This document shows positions 46,205-58,274 of a stretch of DNA of 64,000 nt, one piece after another. Position 1 is the first letter of the stretch. The number at the start of each line of letters is the position of its first letter. The DNA is from Typhlomys cinereus. Its lineage: Eukaryota; Chordata; Mammalia; Rodentia; Platacanthomyidae. The stretch covers positions 3,184,121-3,248,120 of the forward strand of contig JALPQD010000142.1 of assembly GCA_023101885.1 (NCBI GenBank), given 5' to 3'. The notes beneath the pieces are model-generated. The model searched no databases, was not told the origin of the DNA, and worked only from the letters and a program-made list of their open reading frames with translations. A program made the translations under genes and the position numbers.

Positions 46205-46290
46205 TGATAATATTGTATTTTACATGAGATCTGGGAATCTGAACTATGGTCCTTTTGTTTGGAGCAAACGCTTTAAAAACCATGCCATTA
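46205..46290 (-). mobile_element. Possible SINE head fragment
   Basis: GAGATCTGGGAATCTGAACTATGGTCC parallels the antisense B-box region of the CA-tailed SINE (compare 55084-55108). Only the head region is recognisable. Confidence 0.45.
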
Positions 46291-46444
46291 CTCAAGAACA
46301 CATTGTTATTTTTTTAAAATATTCTCTAAAAAAAGAAACTTTGCAAAAAGTTTTAAAAATGCTTATAATACCATATTTATGTGAGATTCATGTTTGCTTA
46401 AGTGTTTTTATGTAGAAAACATATTCACTTTAAAAATAAAATAC

Positions 46445-46680
46445 GGGAGACTGGGTAAAGTATGTGCTGCACAAACATGAGACCTGGTATTAGAGCTCCC
46501 AAATATCCCAAATCAATTGAAGTTCTCCCTTCAATTGAAATGTTATGCATCAATCAAGCAGAAAGTGAATGAAAAAGCAAATTATCAAGCTTCAGCTTTA
46601 GGTCTCCCTGCACACATGCACAAATGCATCAAAATGCATACAAAAAAGCATACACACATGATACACACATGAAAAAAATT
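46445..46680 (+). mobile_element. tRNA-derived SINE, old copy
   Basis: GGAGACTGGGTAAAGTATGTGCTGCAC resembles a B2-superfamily head, and a CACACATG-rich tail follows after about 170 bases. The B box is degraded. Confidence 0.55.
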
Positions 46681-46699
46681 AAACAAATGCCATGCTCTT

Positions 46700-47110
46700 T
46701 ACATATGCTTTAAATTGTGAATGAAACTGCTGTATTACTTTTTGTAGTGCAAGTTTTCTAAGAGTAAATTTGTCATTGCATCTTAAAACATCTTAATGTT
46801 TGATGACAAGAGTCATTTTTAAACAGAAATTAAACAATAGTTCCCACATGATTAACATTCTATGACTCAAATAAAATTGAACTATTATAAATATTTGATC
46901 ATTTTTCTGCCCATTATTTAATTTTCAAGACAAAATCTTCCAGTGTAGAATTTTATTTCTGCATACATGACATCAATTTTTAATACTGTTTGCATAAATA
47001 TATGTGTCTATGTGTGTGTGAGTGTATCTGTTTTACACCTCAGCAAAAAGTATTGCCTCACTTAGATGTATGATCAGAATACAGAATTAATTTCTATATA
47101 CTGGTGATTT
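46700..47110. other. AT-rich unique sequence, no feature seen
   Basis: No gene; a short TGTGTG stretch near 47000-47022. Confidence 0.45.
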
Positions 47111-47114
47111 TTAT

Positions 47115-47640
47115 GTGGTTCGTTTTGAAGGTAGGACCATGTGGCACTATGGATTCAAGGGAGGCCCTAGCCCAGGCTCCCCAATCCAGGAGATCTGGCT
47201 ACAGATAAGCCTAACAAGTTCAGACATGCCCCAAACATGTCCCAATAGAGGAACCATACAGGGGGAGGGATTGGACAACCAATGGGAAAGAGGAATGAAC
47301 AACCAATGGGAAGCGGCCATCTAACCTGGAGACCTAATAAACAGCTAAATGATTGGTGGCTGCTCTCCCCCTCCCTCTGAGCGGAGGGATGGCCACACCT
47401 GATTGGACCCCTGACCTTATATAAGCCTAAACCAATTCTTGAATAAACCTGAGTCTATAGCCAACACGTCCTCTGTCTACTGCTTATGGCCTGACTCCTG
47501 GGGTCTGGGTAGTGACCTCATCATTGGATCGACCATTCACCTGGAGCCCAGGAGGCCCTCTGCCATTCCTCCCCCTCCCCCGCTGGCCCGGAGCTGGATT
47601 TGGCAACAGGACGACTTGTTCTTCTGGTACTAATCTTTGA
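47115..47640 (+). mobile_element. LTR-like sequence, probably a solitary retroviral LTR
   Basis: A compact promoter-like block unlike its AT-rich surroundings. Two CCAAT boxes (47279-47283, 47303-47307) lie within a 24-bp imperfect tandem, ACAACCAATGGGAA at 47275 and 47299. A reversed CCAAT (ATTGG) is at 47352-47356, a TATATAA box at 47418-47424 and AATAAA at 47442-47447, followed by a GC-richer, CT-rich segment like U5. This order fits a U3-R-U5 of a class I type LTR. No partner LTR, gag, pol or env follows. The exact ends and target duplication could not be fixed. Confidence 0.7.
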
Positions 47641-48860
47641 TTCATTGCACGATTTGAGGACTCTCAGAATTGTGCCTGTATTAAAGTGTCACCAAGCTGC
47701 AGGTCTGAGTTAGAAAGCAAATAAAGACTAAGAGCATGCCTGCGTGTAGAAAACCACGTCTCCAAATGCCTGCTCTTCACTGCTCATCTCCACTACTCAA
47801 ATTGTATCAATCATCTTCAAAAGTCTTTGCTAATTACAACTTCATCCAAGATTTCAAATACCAGAATTCCACATCATCAAAATATTAAGCAGCTAAAGTA
47901 TATTTCCATTTTTTCTTGTCTCATCCTATGTAATTTAATGGCTACTTAAGGCAGAAATGTTAAAGTTACCCTCCATGACTTTGCATTTGAGAATTATAAC
48001 TGTGATCTAGTTTATTTCTCTTTTATTTTTGGGCTCAGCAGATCCAGAATCAGTTAGGGATAACATTTCTAATGCTGTTCTAGGTAACAGGATAGAATGG
48101 GAAAAAGAAAAGGTTAAACCAAATAAGGCAGACAGCAATTGAAATTGAAAATGATTTTCAATATCAGCCTCAGATCTCCACTTACACACACTCATGTATT
48201 CACACCTACACATCAACACACGAAAAAGGGAAAATAATATAAAATTCATCAATTTCATTTTTTTAATTTTTTGGAAGTTTTAATGGAAGAAGAAAAATAT
48301 CATGAACCAAGAGGTGTTCATGTACTTCAGACTTATGGAACATGGGTTAAATTCCACCTTAACGATTCCTCAGTCACAGAATTTGATACTTTTAAAATTA
48401 TTTTTAATTGTTTTCATATTTGAAACTCTTCAAGTATGTAAGATAAAAGCTAGTTGTTTGCTTTTCCAATGTCTTCTGCTAAGATTTTTCAGGTTTTCCT
48501 TTTTTTGAGAGGTAATTGGCCATGATTTCCCTGGTTGGGTTCTGACAGTGTGTACTAAAGTCAATATTAAATCTTACTTGAACCCCATGGATGGATGGTT
48601 CTATTTATTTACAAGTACCAGTGCAGAGTAGTTTGGATGCTAAATGAATGAATCATTTCTACTTATAAAATGTTCAGGAGTCAGAAAATGCTCCATTAAC
48701 TTCTGGAAATATATTACAAACGCTTCCTATAATAGAAACGGAAATTGTTCATAATGGATTTTCACTTATTGTATAATTTCAATTCAATTATGATGGTTAT
48801 GTTGTTAATTGTAGAAAATATTGATATATATATATTTATTTTTGAGCCTACATTCCCCTC
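47641..48860. other. No gene seen; possible SINE remnant
   Basis: Around 48150-48240 a TCAGCCTCAGATCTCCACTTACACACACTC stretch resembles the end of an old CA-tailed SINE. Otherwise unremarkable. Confidence 0.4.
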
Positions 48861-48861
48861 T

Positions 48862-50205
48862 GGCCAGCCATCTGGCGATTCTTAAAGAAGTTAAAGATTG
48901 AAATGCCATATGACCCTGCTATACCACTTTTGGGAATAACCCCCCATACAGCAAAAATTCATCTCGATAGCACAAGCACGACCATGTTCATAGCAGCACT
49001 GTTTACAATAGCAAAGTCATGGAATCAGCCCAAATGTCCAACAGTTGATGAGTGGATAAGGAAAATGTGGTACATTTATACAATGGAATACTACTCAGCC
49101 ATCAAAAATGATGAATTAATACAATTTGCTTGGAAATGGATAGAATTAGAAACAATTATGTTGAGTGAAGTATCCCAGACACAGAAAATTAGGTGCCGTA
49201 TATACTCCCTAATAGGTGGATCCTAGTACTAAACCCACTTAAAGACACTCAAAGACAAATCTCTGTAATACCTACAGTAATTGTAAAGATTATAAACAGG
49301 AGGAGTGGGGAAGGAGGGCCCCACCAGAAACAGAGGGGACCATGTTACAGCAGAGAAAATAGGCCACCATCAAGGACTGCAAGTAAGTAATGAGACATCC
49401 GGTTAAGTTCACAGGCTTTCCTTCTTGATCATTTCCAATTGATGGGGTACGATCTTACTAGAAGGGGAGGGCATATAGGCTGCCAGATAGAAGGTAACCA
49501 TTTTGCAAATGGGTGATTGACCCCTTTCTCACCACGGTCTCCTACTTCTATTCCATCTACCTTTGAATATACTCTTATAACAAGACTCTAATTTAACAGT
49601 TTTTTATCTCTGCCCAGGGGGTGACATCCAATACCCATCAGGATGGAACCAAGGGCATTCCAGCAACAGCAAAAATGAAAAAAAAAATCATCAACAAACC
49701 ATAATTCAGAACATCAGAGACTCTGTATCAACCATCCGGAATCAGGCCTACCTAATCTCTCCCCATTCTGAAGCTCAGGGAAATTTGCAGAAGAGGGGGC
49801 GGCAAGATGGTAAGAGCACAAGGATGGGAGGAGTCATGATATGAAAGATTCTCCACACAAGTTAGGGATCTGCGCCATGACCAACATATCATCGACCCCT
49901 CAAAATCTAGCATGGACTAAAGGCACTAGGATTCTTAGAAGCAAGGGATTAACAGTCACAATAGTGTTCCTATACTTAAGGGGGACACAAGAAAGAGTTC
50001 TAGGAACTGCCACTGAGTCCTTACACCTCATCAGAGAGGAGGACTCATGCTTCAGAGATGAGGGGAGGGGGCACTGGAGGAAAGGGAGGGAGGGGGGAAA
50101 GGAAGGGACAAAGCAGGGAGGGAAATCCAGGGAGGGGTGGAGGGAGGGAGGGGACAGGGGTTCCTATTATATTTGTATGAGCAGAAAAATTAAAAAAATA
50201 AATAA
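48862..50205 (+). mobile_element. 5'-truncated L1, ORF2 C-terminus and 3' UTR
   Basis: Starts at the equivalent of about 13474 in the full-length L1. The final ORF2 frame (about 48903-49226, ending RIYSLIGGS) is open, followed by a full 3' UTR, the G-rich tract at about 50055-50160 and an A-rich tail. Truncation removed all catalytic domains. A weak ATATTTA-type direct repeat at the edges may be the target duplication. Confidence 0.92.
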
Positions 50206-50439
50206 AAATATTTACTTTTAAAACTACCATTGTATATCCATTTCTACTCTTTCATTTCTCTAATTTGTTTTGTCTTAATTATTGTGTTGACTAATTAAGT
50301 GTTAACCTATGTCAGCTACATTAAATGTGATGTCATCCAAATTTTACTGTTAGCCTACTAATGTAACTACCATACTTACATACACACACATGGACACAAA
50401 CATCTATATTCAGAAGTAATTTTGGACAGACAGAAGTAG

Positions 50440-50930
50440 CACTACTATGTACAACTTTTCTCTGGATAGAACACATATGTTGAACCTAGGAGCTCACTGC
50501 AGTAAAATCTACTTCCACTCTAACTATGTAATAGCTGACCAATGCATATTCCCCAGTCAACAATGAAAGATTTCAGAAAACAAAGCATTAAGCAAAGTTC
50601 TCAAAACACAGCACTATCCAGAGAGAGTGTTTGAGACTGGTGCAATACAGTAGAAATAGAGCTTCTCTATTCATGGGTTTGTCCACCAGTGGTAGACTAT
50701 TCAAGCCATAGAGGGTGCCCAGGCACTTACCAGTACAGGAAGCAAGGACAAGATCTAACAGACTACACACACAAGAAGTGGGAATGAGCAGGAGATATGG
50801 ATAGAAGATAGAACTAGGAGCCGCATGGGAGAGAAGTAGGGATGGAGAGGAGGGGGTAGAATTAGGTGAAGAGTCAAATACATCAATTTAGTCTATGTAG
50901 GGATTTTCAAAGAATATTAAATATTTTTTA
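50440..50930 (+). mobile_element. Possible older L1 3' UTR
   Basis: Order of a CCAGGCACTTACCAGTACAGG stretch, AGAAGTGGGAATGAGCAGG, a purine-rich AGGGATGGAGAGGAGGGGG tract and an AT-rich end resembles the 3' UTR of old rodent L1s. Confidence 0.5.
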
Positions 50931-53900
50931 AAAGAAATCAGAACTATAATGGGTATATAAATTGTAAATAATAACACAATTAAAATTGTTTCATATTATA
51001 ACACTTCTCTGTCAGTTAAGTGAAAGTAAAGCATAAGAATTTAATGCTTCTATTAATGTATCCTTGTACAATTTAGGTTTGTATCAATATTTGAGAATGA
51101 GATTAAAGACATGCTTTGTATTTTTCTAAGAACAATTATTGTAAGATATTGTATAATAAATAATTTAATTATAAGCTACCATAATATTTTATAAGATATT
51201 AAAATAAAAAATGAAAGCTTTCAAGAAAAATATTTCTCAGTAAAATTTAGAAAAGACTGCTTTTGCCTTATTATTCTTGTTGCAACTATAAATATGGAAT
51301 TAAATACATGAATATATTTAAATTAAGTTCCTCATTTGTAAGAAAATAACAAAAGCATTAAATTTTGATTTATGTCATTCTCAATGTTTCAGTGCATTTT
51401 TCAGTTGCAATATGCATTAGTTCATCAACCTGAATTTTCTTAATCTATAAGCATGCTCGCTATTTAACTGTGGTCCTTAGCTTTAAACTTCAATGACAAC
51501 ATGAAAGATTCAATAACTCTTCATTTCTTTGAATAACATGGTCCCCATTAGCTTTCGCTTTGATTTTAAAAGATGAACTCTTCTATAATAAGTATTCAAA
51601 GATGTGATTACACTAAGTGAATGACATGAATTCCCCTTTTGGTATGTTTCTCTAAGGTAAAGAAAACATTTTTCATAAATGTCTAACAAATTTTAATCAT
51701 TTACCATATGGAGTCACATAACCACCCTAAAATTACTGACTGTAAAGGTAGGATATTTAAATCAGTGTGGATTAACACCTAAACTGAAGAAAGAAAGAGC
51801 AGCAGGAATAAAATGGGATACTGGATAAAGTGTTGATAAGTAGGTAGTATTAGGTAGTGTTTGAACCTTCACAGGTTTAAAACAATACTTATAAAATGCT
51901 TTCTTATTGTAATATTCATGTTAATCTTTGCTTTTTCTATCCCAAATTTGTCTCACTATCTCCTAAATTTTATTATTGCTAGGTTTCATTTGTATAGGAC
52001 AAATTTCTCTAGAGCTATCTGTGTTTATTTTTCCCTTACCTTCTTTGTTTCTCCAATGTGTTGTTTGGTAAAGCAGTTTCTGATTTAGATTGCCAAGTTC
52101 CACAAACTATACACTGATAGACCTGGATAGTGATCTGCTTCTTCATTTTTTGCTAATCTGGGAGTTTGAAAGAACTAAAAAAACAACACAAATGGTTCTG
52201 TTTCAGTCTATTTTGGATTGTTATACAATAAAGTACTACAATGAAGGTTCAAATAAACATAAATATTATTCACAGACTAATGAAGTCTACATAAACATAA
52301 GTATTATTCACGATCTTAATACCTGACAAGTCCAGAATCAAGACACTGATTTACAATCTGGTAAACGCCTTCTTCCTAAATTTAAATAAACATTTTGTTT
52401 GTGGCTCTTTACATGATAGAAGACACAAGGGAAATCTAGCTGATTTCTTTCAGGAAATACTTGTTCCATTCATGGGAATCTGCCTAGATGTATGTATTCA
52501 TTACTCTGAAATGTCCTTTATTGACCCAGGCTATCATCTTGAGAGGGAAGGTATAATGAATACATTTTGAAGGTATGTACAATTTCAATCTATAGCATTT
52601 TATGCATATTCAATCAACATCCATAGTCTTTCTGAGGTGAAATATTGTTATTCTATTCATAAGAAAACTTGTTCCACCAACTTAAAAGTATACATCTCAA
52701 TGACTCTTACCTGCATTTAAATAAGATACTGCTAAGATTTAGTGGAAAAATCACCACTTAAAAGTTTTCTCCTATGGAATCAATGTGCCACATTATTTGA
52801 AAACATGGCATTCCTAACTTAAAATGAACATACAAGTAACAATTGTCATTGATGTCATTGACATCAAACCTTTAAATTTAGCAACTACACTATTTTTCTT
52901 GCTGCCCTTCCTCTAGGTCCCATTATTGGGAGTGCTAGCACATTAGTGTTTGTTCTCCCATGTTGTGCAAATGGACAAAGTTTTTAATGTTCTGAAAACT
53001 AGATAAGGATGTTTATGTAAGTGAATACCATATCATAGTTGCTGACATGTAAGCATAAAAATTTAATTTTTATTATTAGTTTTGCAATTAGCATTTGAAA
53101 ATTATATGGACACTCAAAACCATAATTATGAGATCCAAACTTGTTTTTGTCAGCCATCTGTTCTCATTTCCATTTTTAGACATTATACATTATTTGCTTT
53201 TTTCATAATTAATCTCAAGAGAGATGACTCACAACTTGCACTATTCACAAATCTTATAAAACTGATTTACTCAAATATTTATAAAATTGGATGATATCAC
53301 CAAACTCACAAAAAATATTATTACCAGAAAGATCATTCCATGCAACGGAAATAGGTATTTATAGTATTCTTTTTCAAAATATTGTTAAATATCTTTTTGA
53401 AACAAAGAAAATTGTAGTGGTTATAAATAACTACATATTTACAATAGTGGTCTGAAGTAAATGTGTCTCTGATAAACTCTCCTGAGGACAGAATCTGAAA
53501 GTTGGATTTTTATGGATGATCGTTTTTACTGCCACATTTAAAAATGAACTTATTTTTCCCACTAGTGACTTTCAATGAATATTTTAAAATATATTTATCT
53601 TTAAAATATATTTATCTTATTTGTTTAGATTTGGCAGAGAATTTGAGGAAATATCCTCCACAGAATCATTCAAGGAAGCTGGTGTTATCTTAACAAAGCA
53701 GTCATTATTGAATTCTGTGCTTTCTCTAGAAGGATAATCAAGGAGTTCAATGAAAAGTAGAAATCTGGAGGCAAATTCCAAAAGTTACACTTTCACAAGT
53801 TTTCATATCCCTTGGTGTAGGTACAAATTGAGCTTATGTTTCAGATAGACATCTGATACACCATTATTGGCATATCAAACTGTCTAAGCTAATAAAAGCA

Positions 53901-53940
53901 CTACTGAGTACTCATTGGTAATTTTCACAGTAAATGATCT
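50931..53940. other. Unique AT-rich sequence, no feature seen
   Basis: No supported gene, SINE or LTR. A short tandem TTAAAATATATTTATCT x2 lies near 53583-53617. Frames at 51861-52088 and 52090-52326 look random. Confidence 0.5.
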
Positions 53941-53947
53941 GACAATC

Positions 53948-54360
53948 TCAGTTTTTGCTCTTCTTGGTCTTACACTCTGAGAATCTTCTGAATGTGTCCC
54001 CAAATGCTTTCTTCCTAAGATATTGTGACTTTTTATATGCACATTCCTCATCAGGAACTTTCACTTTTCTAACTTGACTGTGTTGATTCCAGCTGTTATA
54101 GTCCTGATCAACATGAGCAGTTCTGTTGGGAGCCCATAAGAGAAAAATTGCATAGATGAAGCTGCTGAACATCTGATGCTTGGTTCAAATCAGAGAACTA
54201 CCTCTTCATTCAAAAGCTTCTTAGGAAATAGCCTATCTTTGTTTTTATCATCTTCCAAGCTATGAGTGCCCCACGTGTTATCATGGAACTTCTTTTCTGG
54301 CTGTGTGTTTAACTCAAAAATGATTGATATCACATTTCTGATCTTTTTCCAGTCAGGCAT
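53948..54360 (-). pseudogene. Possible unidentified protein-derived pseudogene
   Basis: On the minus strand two adjoining open stretches occur: one begins MPDWKKIRNVISIIFE near 54360 and runs to a stop near 54195; the other (54172-53948, 74 codons) ends RRFSECKTKKSKN. Both are polar and lysine-rich in a protein-like way and could be one frame broken by a shift. I do not recognise a parent gene. Confidence 0.3.
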
Positions 54361-54864
54361 ATAATTTTATTCTCAAATATAATGTATCCTGTGAATAAAG
54401 GAAAATATTATTCTTTTAATCTTCCATAGTTACCTTCTGATTGGGCAAGCATTCATTGGTTTAGAAATTCAGTATCTGTATTCATTCTTTAATATTTTTA
54501 GGAAAATTTTATTTATATCCCCAGTTGCTTTAATTTTTAATACTTTTTATGTGATACAATAATAGTTTATTAAAACATAAAATATTCCCGTTAGATTATT
54601 TGATATGAGGCAATAGATGAAAACATACATTTATTCTTTACTTTATTTGAATAGATGACTAAAAACAGCTGAGTCACTTGTATGTCTTACACAATCTGTT
54701 CCTTTTCTAATGTTCAGGTTTGTAATAAGTATATCAGTTTTATATACCAATGAAAGGAACGGTAAAATAACCATGTATCCTGACTTGAATGGAGATAGAT
54801 TTGTACAGCTGTGTGGTTGAATGGCTAGCCTTTCTGGACTTCAGTTTTCTGTAGGAATTTCTAG

Positions 54865-55171
54865 CCATCCTTTAATTTTTTTTTAATTTTTTTAAATTTT
54901 TTTATTATTATTTATTCAATTGTGCATGTGTAAGTGTGTATGTGTGTGTGTGTGTAGAACCACGGACGAATTCGCGAACCACCATGGACGCCTCCACCTC
55001 CTTCTGCCCCAGGATTCACAGGCTCCGCCCTACCAGGACTAGAAGCGCAGGCCGCCCCCGCTTCTACCCAGCATCTATACGTGGGATCTGGGATCCGAAC
55101 TCAGGACCTTCCGCCTGCAAGGCAGAGGCATAACCCCTGAGCCACCTCTCCAGCCCCATCCTTTAATTTTT
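54865..55171. repeat. 16-bp target duplication flanking a SINE
   Basis: CCATCCTTTAATTTTT at 54865-54880 is repeated identically at 55156-55171 around the SINE at 54881-55155. Confidence 0.93.
54881..55155 (-). mobile_element. Young tRNA-derived SINE (B2-superfamily-like)
   Basis: Minus-strand copy of the 15329 family, with tail at the left and head (complement of GGGGCTGGAGAGGTGGCTCAG) at the right. The anticodon stem reads TCTGC/GCGGA, with one G-T wobble pair. The frame at 54936-55133 is a SINE shadow. Confidence 0.93.
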
Positions 55172-55419
55172 GAAAATGTCTTGAAATTCTCAAATTTCAA
55201 TCCCATACAATAGTTACTAGGAAAACAACTATTGTTGTTCAAAGTAATAATTGCCACAGACATATTTGCATGAATATTATCATCCACAATCCATCTACCT
55301 CATGATTTAAGCGATAATTTTGAGGAAAAAATAGATGTCATCGCTATTCTGAAAATTGCTAGCTTTTTGTCCAACAAAAGTAGGGTGATGTATATTCTTT
55401 AAATAATTGAGTATCTTAC

Positions 55420-55990
55420 TGTAAAAGATCTTACTCCAGTGGCTCTATCAATACCTCTGATGAAGATCAGGGGAAAGTAGATGACACACTGGAAGGTTTG
55501 ACTGCAGAAAGTGATAAGAAAAGAAAATTTACAGTTGTTTTTGCTATATTTAGATATGGAAGAGCTCTTGGCTCACCTATCTGGAACATACAGATCAACG
55601 GCAGATCATAAGGCTTCTGGAGCAAAACAAAGCTCTAATGCTAATAAAAGCCATGTACCAGGATAGGAAAATTGAACACTGACAATGACAAACTGAGAAA
55701 CACACACAACTGTCTTAATTCCCACAGTCACTTCCAACTTCTGCTGAAATGTAATACCGGCAAAATTCAAGTCAGATTTAACTAGTTGGTCTAGAGCATT
55801 AATCCATATAGTTGAAATTCTAAAGAGCACAATAGAGCAGTTAAAAGTAGAAAATGAGTATGAGGTTGTGCCAGTGGACATCCTAGGAAGCATTGCACCA
55901 CAGCACATTGGAAGTAAAGTCAATTAAAGATGGCAACAATAAGAAACGGCACATGTTAACCAAGAGAAGTTCTGACAAGAACTTTTTTAA
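55420..55990 (+). pseudogene. Possible unidentified pseudogene
   Basis: Short protein-like stretches in changing frames lie in order: SINTSDEDQGKVDDTLEGL near 55447, MEELLAHLSGTYRSTAD at about 55556, and IVEILKSTIEQLKVENEYE near 55812. Acidic and amphipathic runs suggest a decayed coding sequence. I cannot name the gene, and a chance origin remains possible. Confidence 0.3.
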
Positions 55991-55999
55991 AGTAGTGAA

Positions 56000-58000
56000 C
56001 TACTAATGTATTTTAGTATTAAGCATTGCTGAAGTTGTGAGGTCATAAGAGTTTTAAGTAAGAAAGCAAAATTATAAGTATATAGGAAAAATTTTTCAAT
56101 TACTCATCATTATTAAGTGCACATAGCTACCTATTTTATAACAGTGTACCATCCTGATGGATACTCCAATGAAATAAGTTCACATAGTCCATGAAATTCA
56201 TATGTCCAACATATGATTGCAAGCACAATCATAATTGAATGAAACTAATATGGAAAATCATTTGCATTATGATTTTGCTGAAACTGAAATTAAAAGTTAT
56301 AAAAGTTAAGTTTTATGAAGAATTATTTTTGGAGTATTTAGAGAATACTATATTTTAAATCTTATCATGGAAGGCAAGAAATGTGCTACTTTTACAATCA
56401 AGAAAATGATTATTTACAAAGGTAGAAAGACATATTTATTCAGGGTTTCTTGAAGGTCTATTGGTAGTCAACTGATGATAAAAACAGTGAGCATGTATTT
56501 GTATTTTACCGGCCTTTCCAAAAATTTTTTAAAGAATCATATTTGTATTCATTGGGGAAAGAGAGGGAAGATAAGAAAGAGGTAAGGGACTACTTTCAAC
56601 ATGTGTGTTTCCAGATCACCGTGTTTATGAGTCTACATCTTACCCATGAGCCTACTTACCAGCCCATTTGTTGAGATTTTATATTTCACAGAAATGTTTT
56701 TTAGAGGAATAATAACTCTGCCTAATAACATAAAGATGAAAGTTTTTAAAGCACATAGGCCAGAAATGTGTATATATTAGGGAAAAATGTTAAGCATATG
56801 AAAAATGCAATTATGTCTGTGGAATTATGTGTCTCAAACAAGATTTCCTAGCAAGAAAGGATTGTTTTGAATGAATTTACCTACATTTTACAACTTTTAT
56901 AGATAATGCATCCTCAAAAAATATGAATAGGGCAGAAACATATGAATTCATCCTATTTGTGTTGAGGTTTCAAAGAATATTAAATTTAACAAATAAACTG
57001 ATGTGAAAGAAGAAAATGAAAACTGTTGAAATTTTAAAATTCCATATGTGTTTTTGTGGTATATATGCATATGTATTCATGTGTAGGAGTATACTATGTA
57101 TGAAAATACACAAATGTATGTGTGTGCATGGGTGAAGTTTGTGTTAACTTTTTCCCCCATAGTTTATTTCATTTATGAAAGCTCAATCCTGTTTGCAGGT
57201 GGAGCGCAAGAGTTCTGTCTGGTCTAGCTAGGTAGCTTCCCTCAGTGATGGTCTATCTTTCCCTTCTGAACACACATTACATGTGGCTTCAAAGCACACT
57301 TGGTTTCATAAAGCTGTTTAGTATCTGTGTAGGATGAGCTTTATCTAATCAGCCAACTTATGAAGCTTTGAGTAGTCTCTCCAGCCCTAAGTTAATTTTA
57401 GGAGATCCCCATAAAGAATTACTGTCAATATTATCATCAAAATTTTCACTGAAATAAATGATTTTACATGAAATAAGTTATTAAATCCATTACTCTTTAC
57501 TCAAATATCCCAATTTTAAAACTTGATTAGCACTGGCAATAGACTATTATCATGCCTTAATGTCCAAAATGTACCCAACCCAAAGTGCAGTTGTCAAGTG
57601 ATAAAGACAGAATGTGAATTCACTCACTGTTTTGCAAAGCACAACATACTCCCCGAAAAATAACAAATAGAGTTTTGTTGTTCATATGCCATTCAAAAAA
57701 TGCTCTTATGGAATGAATTAGATTATGAAAGCTAACACAGCAAATAATAACTTCCAGAAATCACAGTCTCCAATATTGAAATGAATATAGAATCTCATTT
57801 TTAACTAACACATTTGTAACATTAAGTGATATTATTTTTCAATTAAGAATATTTAGAGATATGCATGATCATTTGTATGAAATCACCTGTCTTTTCTACT
57901 TGAGTAATATTTGAAATAATAAAGCATAAATTAAAATTGCATTTAGTCAGTGTATTGAAAATGGGCTTATGCAATAATTTATGCTTTATTAAATATCTAA
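56000..58000. other. Mostly unique sequence
   Basis: No supported gene. Near 57365-57390, AGTAGTCTCTCCAGCCCTAAG could be the antisense start of a SINE head, but the body upstream does not follow clearly. Confidence 0.4.
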
Positions 58001-58009
58001 GAAGCGCTA

Positions 58010-58160
58010 GTAAGGGACATGTGATATACCTCAGTGGGTAACACATCTCTCAGTTTTGCCAATGTGAATTCAAGTCACAGAAGCCCACCTTGTGGAAAGA
58101 AAGAGATGATGTCCAAAAGTTGTCCTCTGGCCTCTGTTTGTGTACCACACAAGCATGTGC
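58010..58160 (+). mobile_element. B2-superfamily SINE, old copy
   Basis: A-box-like TACCTCAGTGGGTAAC and B-box-like GAATTCAAGTCAC, then AAAAGTTGTCCTCTGGCCTCTG, a segment shared with B2/B4-type rodent SINEs. Confidence 0.7.
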
Positions 58161-58169
58161 TCTCTCCCT

Positions 58170-58208
<39 letters not shown>

Positions 58209-58265
58209 TTCTCTCCCTTCCTTTCCCTCTCTCTCTCCTGCTTTCTCTCTGTCTCTCTCTGTCTT
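58159..58265. repeat. (TC)n-rich microsatellite
   Basis: About 100 bases of CT dinucleotide repeats with a few interruptions, forming the SINE's 3' tail and ending TTTGAAATAAATAG. Confidence 0.93.
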
Positions 58266-58274
58266 TGAAATAAA

